From an uncultured Eubacterium sp. (GTDB taxonomy: Bacteria; Bacillota; Clostridia; Peptostreptococcales; Anaerovoracaceae), in contig CABUXV010000022.1 in the NCBI GenBank assembly GCA_902495595.1, forward strand, positions 1-32,776: a stretch of 32,776 bases of DNA, read 5' to 3'. Both the position numbers and the translations under genes were made by a program. The notes under the pieces were generated by a model, which made no database searches, was not told the origin of the DNA, and worked only from the letters and a program-made list of their open reading frames with translations. Positions 31,432 to 32,776 of this stretch are shown here, piece after piece (the stretch's first letter is position 1; each line of letters opens with the position of its first letter).

Positions 31432-31854
31432 ATGAGAGAATTTACAATGTCCCATTTGGTTAAATCGGAGGATTTAAACCATCACGGCACACTGTTTGCA
31501 GGAAGAACATCGGAATGGCTGGTTGAGGCAGGATTTATTACAGCCGCAGGAGAACACGGAAGACCACAAGACGTTTTATGCGTAAATGTTCACGGATTTA
31601 CATTCAAAAAACCTGTTCAAAAAGGAGATATTCTTACAATAAAAGGAAGAATTGTCAAAGCAGGAACTACAAGTCTTATGGTTCATGTAAAAGCAACATG
31701 TGAAATTGCACAAAGCAGCAACGTAGAAGGGTTTATCACATTTGTATGTGTGGAGCCTGACACCAAGAAAAAAAGACCTCATAACATCGTGCTGGATGAA
31801 ACAAACGATCCCGAGGAACTTGAACTCAGAGAAAGGGCTCTGCATGTAGTTTAA
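31432..31854 (+). CDS. Hotdog-fold protein, thioesterase-like, with altered catalytic site
   Basis: 140 residues. The opening LNHHGTLFAGRTSEWLVEAGF aligns with the N-x-x-G-T-L-F-G-G-x-x-x-x-x-M-D motif of YciA-type thioesterases, but the catalytic aspartate position is Val31 with Glu32 next to it, and the second glycine of the GG pair is shifted. The rest (VNVHGFTFKKPVQKGDIL) follows the family. It may use the neighbouring glutamate, or bind acyl-CoA without hydrolysis. A 160-bp gap separates it from the active-looking paralogue. AGGGAGG lies 7 bp before ATG 31432, and a separate promoter is likely, though I could not define one. Confidence 0.82.
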   Translation: MREFTMSHLVKSEDLNHHGTLFAGRTSEWLVEAGFITAAGEHGRPQDVLCVNVHGFTFKKPVQKGDILTIKGRIVKAGTTSLMVHVKATCEIAQSSNVEGFITFVCVEPDTKKKRPHNIVLDETNDPEELELRERALHVV

Positions 31855-31882
31855 TATATGTAAGAAATCTTTTATCTAAAAA

Positions 31883-31965
31883 GGTACGGGAAACTAAGCC
31901 AAAGATTTCTATGCACGCACGCCGCCTGAAAAAAGGCAGCATTTTGCAATGTACTTTCTTTGATA
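31883..31965 (-). repeat. Diverged third copy of the hairpin element
   Basis: The order of parts equals the 126-bp element at 3819-4066: an A-run (31878-31882), a GTAC...TGCAC outer pair with GAAA/TTTC inside, a GCCGCCT/AGGCAGC hairpin (31921-31940), then TTGCAATGTACTTTCTTTGA. The last 13 bases are identical to copy 2. On the minus strand the first hairpin again runs into a T-run. It lies between convergent genes, directly past the hydrogenase terminator. Confidence 0.6.
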
Positions 31966-32005
31966 TTCCATTGGCATCTGTAAAATATGATTATGAGAAA
32001 GAAAT

Positions 32006-32041
32006 AAAAGAGACTGCTCGATAAACGTCGCAGTCTCTTTT
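32006..32041 (-). terminator. Strong bidirectional terminator between thioesterase and hydrogenase genes
   Basis: AAAAGAGACTGC (32006-32017) and GCAGTCTCTTTT (32030-32041) are perfect 12-bp arms with a 12-nt loop. A and T tails on the two sides allow termination from both directions. Confidence 0.88.
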
Positions 32042-32085
32042 AATATGATTGTATAGATTATGAAAGATTTCTTTGTAATGAAGCT

Positions 32086-32776
32086 TTAATCTTCATATAT
32101 TCCTCTTTTTTCATAGTGAGTATGAAGAAGCTGATGAGCTTTGCTTCCCCCTGCCATTCCCAGATAATCTTTGTATAGTTTCTTAACGGCAGGATTGTTA
32201 TGTGATTTTCTTATATATGTCTGTCTGTCTTCTTTGTAAAGCCCCTTTGCTCTCTCTTCTCTTACATCCATCCAGTTTCTTACATTTGATTTCTGAAGTG
32301 GCTGACCGCCGCCGTTAACACAGCCCCCGGGACATGCCATTATCTCTACAAAATGGAATTCCTCGCCTGCTCTTATGGCTTCCATGAGTTTTCTCGCATT
32401 GCCAAGCCCATGTGCTATGGCCGCCTTGAGTGTGAGATCTCCTATTTTTATCCTGGTTGTCTTAATGCCTTCAAGACCTCTCATCTCTTCGTACTCAAAG
32501 TTATCGGCAGAAACTCCTGTAAGCAGATCGGAAACCGTTCTTAGCGCAGCTTCCATTACACCTCCTGTTGCGCCAAATATAACTCCGGCTCCTGAAGCAT
32601 TTCCAAATGGATTGTCAAAATCGGAATCCCCCAAATCAGGAAATTCTATTCCGATATCGTATATCATCTTGCCCAGTTCTCTCGTGGTTATTACCACATC
32701 TACGTCAGGATTTCCGTTAACTTTCATTTCAGGTCTTGCCGCTTCAAATTTCTTAGCGGTACAAGGCATGACTGAA
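32086..32776 (-). CDS. [FeFe]-hydrogenase catalytic subunit, C-terminal part
   Basis: The frame is open through the right edge, so the 5' part lies outside the window. The visible 229 residues hold two of the three H-cluster motifs: MPCTAKKFE (L2) and EIMACPGGCVNGGGQP (L3), with the cysteines that bind the [4Fe-4S]-[2Fe] centre. The C-terminal tail (YLGMAGGSKAHQLLHTHYEKR) is typical of clostridial HydA-type enzymes, including those in NAD-dependent, electron-bifurcating complexes. It makes or oxidises H2 in fermentation. It also marks the organism as an anaerobe. Confidence 0.95.
   Translation of the reverse strand, partial: SVMPCTAKKFEAARPEMKVNGNPDVDVVITTRELGKMIYDIGIEFPDLGDSDFDNPFGNASGAGVIFGATGGVMEAALRTVSDLLTGVSADNFEYEEMRGLEGIKTTRIKIGDLTLKAAIAHGLGNARKLMEAIRAGEEFHFVEIMACPGGCVNGGGQPLQKSNVRNWMDVREERAKGLYKEDRQTYIRKSHNNPAVKKLYKDYLGMAGGSKAHQLLHTHYEKRGIYED

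Overview
The window looks like a chromosomal segment of an anaerobic, low-to-mid G+C Bacillota (class Clostridia). The signs are AGGAGG-type ribosome sites, frequent GTG/TTG starts, an [FeFe]-hydrogenase, an oxygen-sensitive glycyl radical enzyme, a giant Cna_B-type surface protein and the rpsF-ssb-rpsR operon. A closer assignment (e.g. Anaerovoracaceae/Family XIII-like) is only a guess. No rRNA, tRNA, insertion sequence or CRISPR array was seen.

Layout. 1-1905 (-): the start of a probable M20-type amidase/carbamoylase behind a Na+/solute symporter and its DUF3311 partner. 2680-3399 (-): an orphan OmpR-type response regulator with a perfect inverted repeat upstream. 3819-4066: a tandemly duplicated 126-bp hairpin element; a diverged third copy lies at about 31883-31965. 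4116-5115 (-): rpsF-ssb-rpsR. 5680-6426 (-): a PD-(D/E)XK-like protein. 6565-14441: a glycyl-radical-enzyme (GRE) locus. A sigma-54 activator faces an operon that reads BCCT transporter, GRE, GRE-activating enzyme, DMT transporter from an ideal -24/-12 promoter. 14720-16148: divergent membrane-anchored protein and glucosaminidase. 16490-18112 (+): ridA and threonine ammonia-lyase. 18238-26817 (-): a surface protein of about 2,860 residues with about 16 Cna_B-like modules, opposed to a one-component NTF2-LytTR regulator. The space between them carries LytTR-type direct repeats and a G8 tract inside a candidate promoter spacer. 27852-29797 (-): nucleotidyltransferase, PAP2 phosphatase and YbjQ protein. 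30041-31854 (+): acyltransferase and two hotdog thioesterases. 32086-end (-): C-terminal part of an [FeFe]-hydrogenase.

The most unusual signal is non-coding. Four intergenic spaces (2264-2518, 5367-5621, 8188-8442, 16191-16445) each hold a 255-bp element with the same geometry: four 38-bp dyads, each a TTATCCAAAA-like box, 18 bp, then a TTTTGGATAA-like box. The linkers are 34, 35 and 34 bp, in that order, in all four elements. The DNA between boxes is mostly diverged. The box flavours do not covary, so I favour an array of protein-binding sites over an RNA structure. Elements A and D share unit-by-unit similarity in the same orientation, and C matches them when inverted. I do not recognise this family.

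The second notable system is the GRE operon. The enzyme has all the GRE hallmarks but a Cys-Val-Ser-Pro active site in place of the Cys-Val-Glu-Pro of eliminase-type GREs. The co-transcribed BCCT carrier has lost most of the tryptophan box that normally binds quaternary ammonium groups. Together they suggest an unassigned substrate and reaction.
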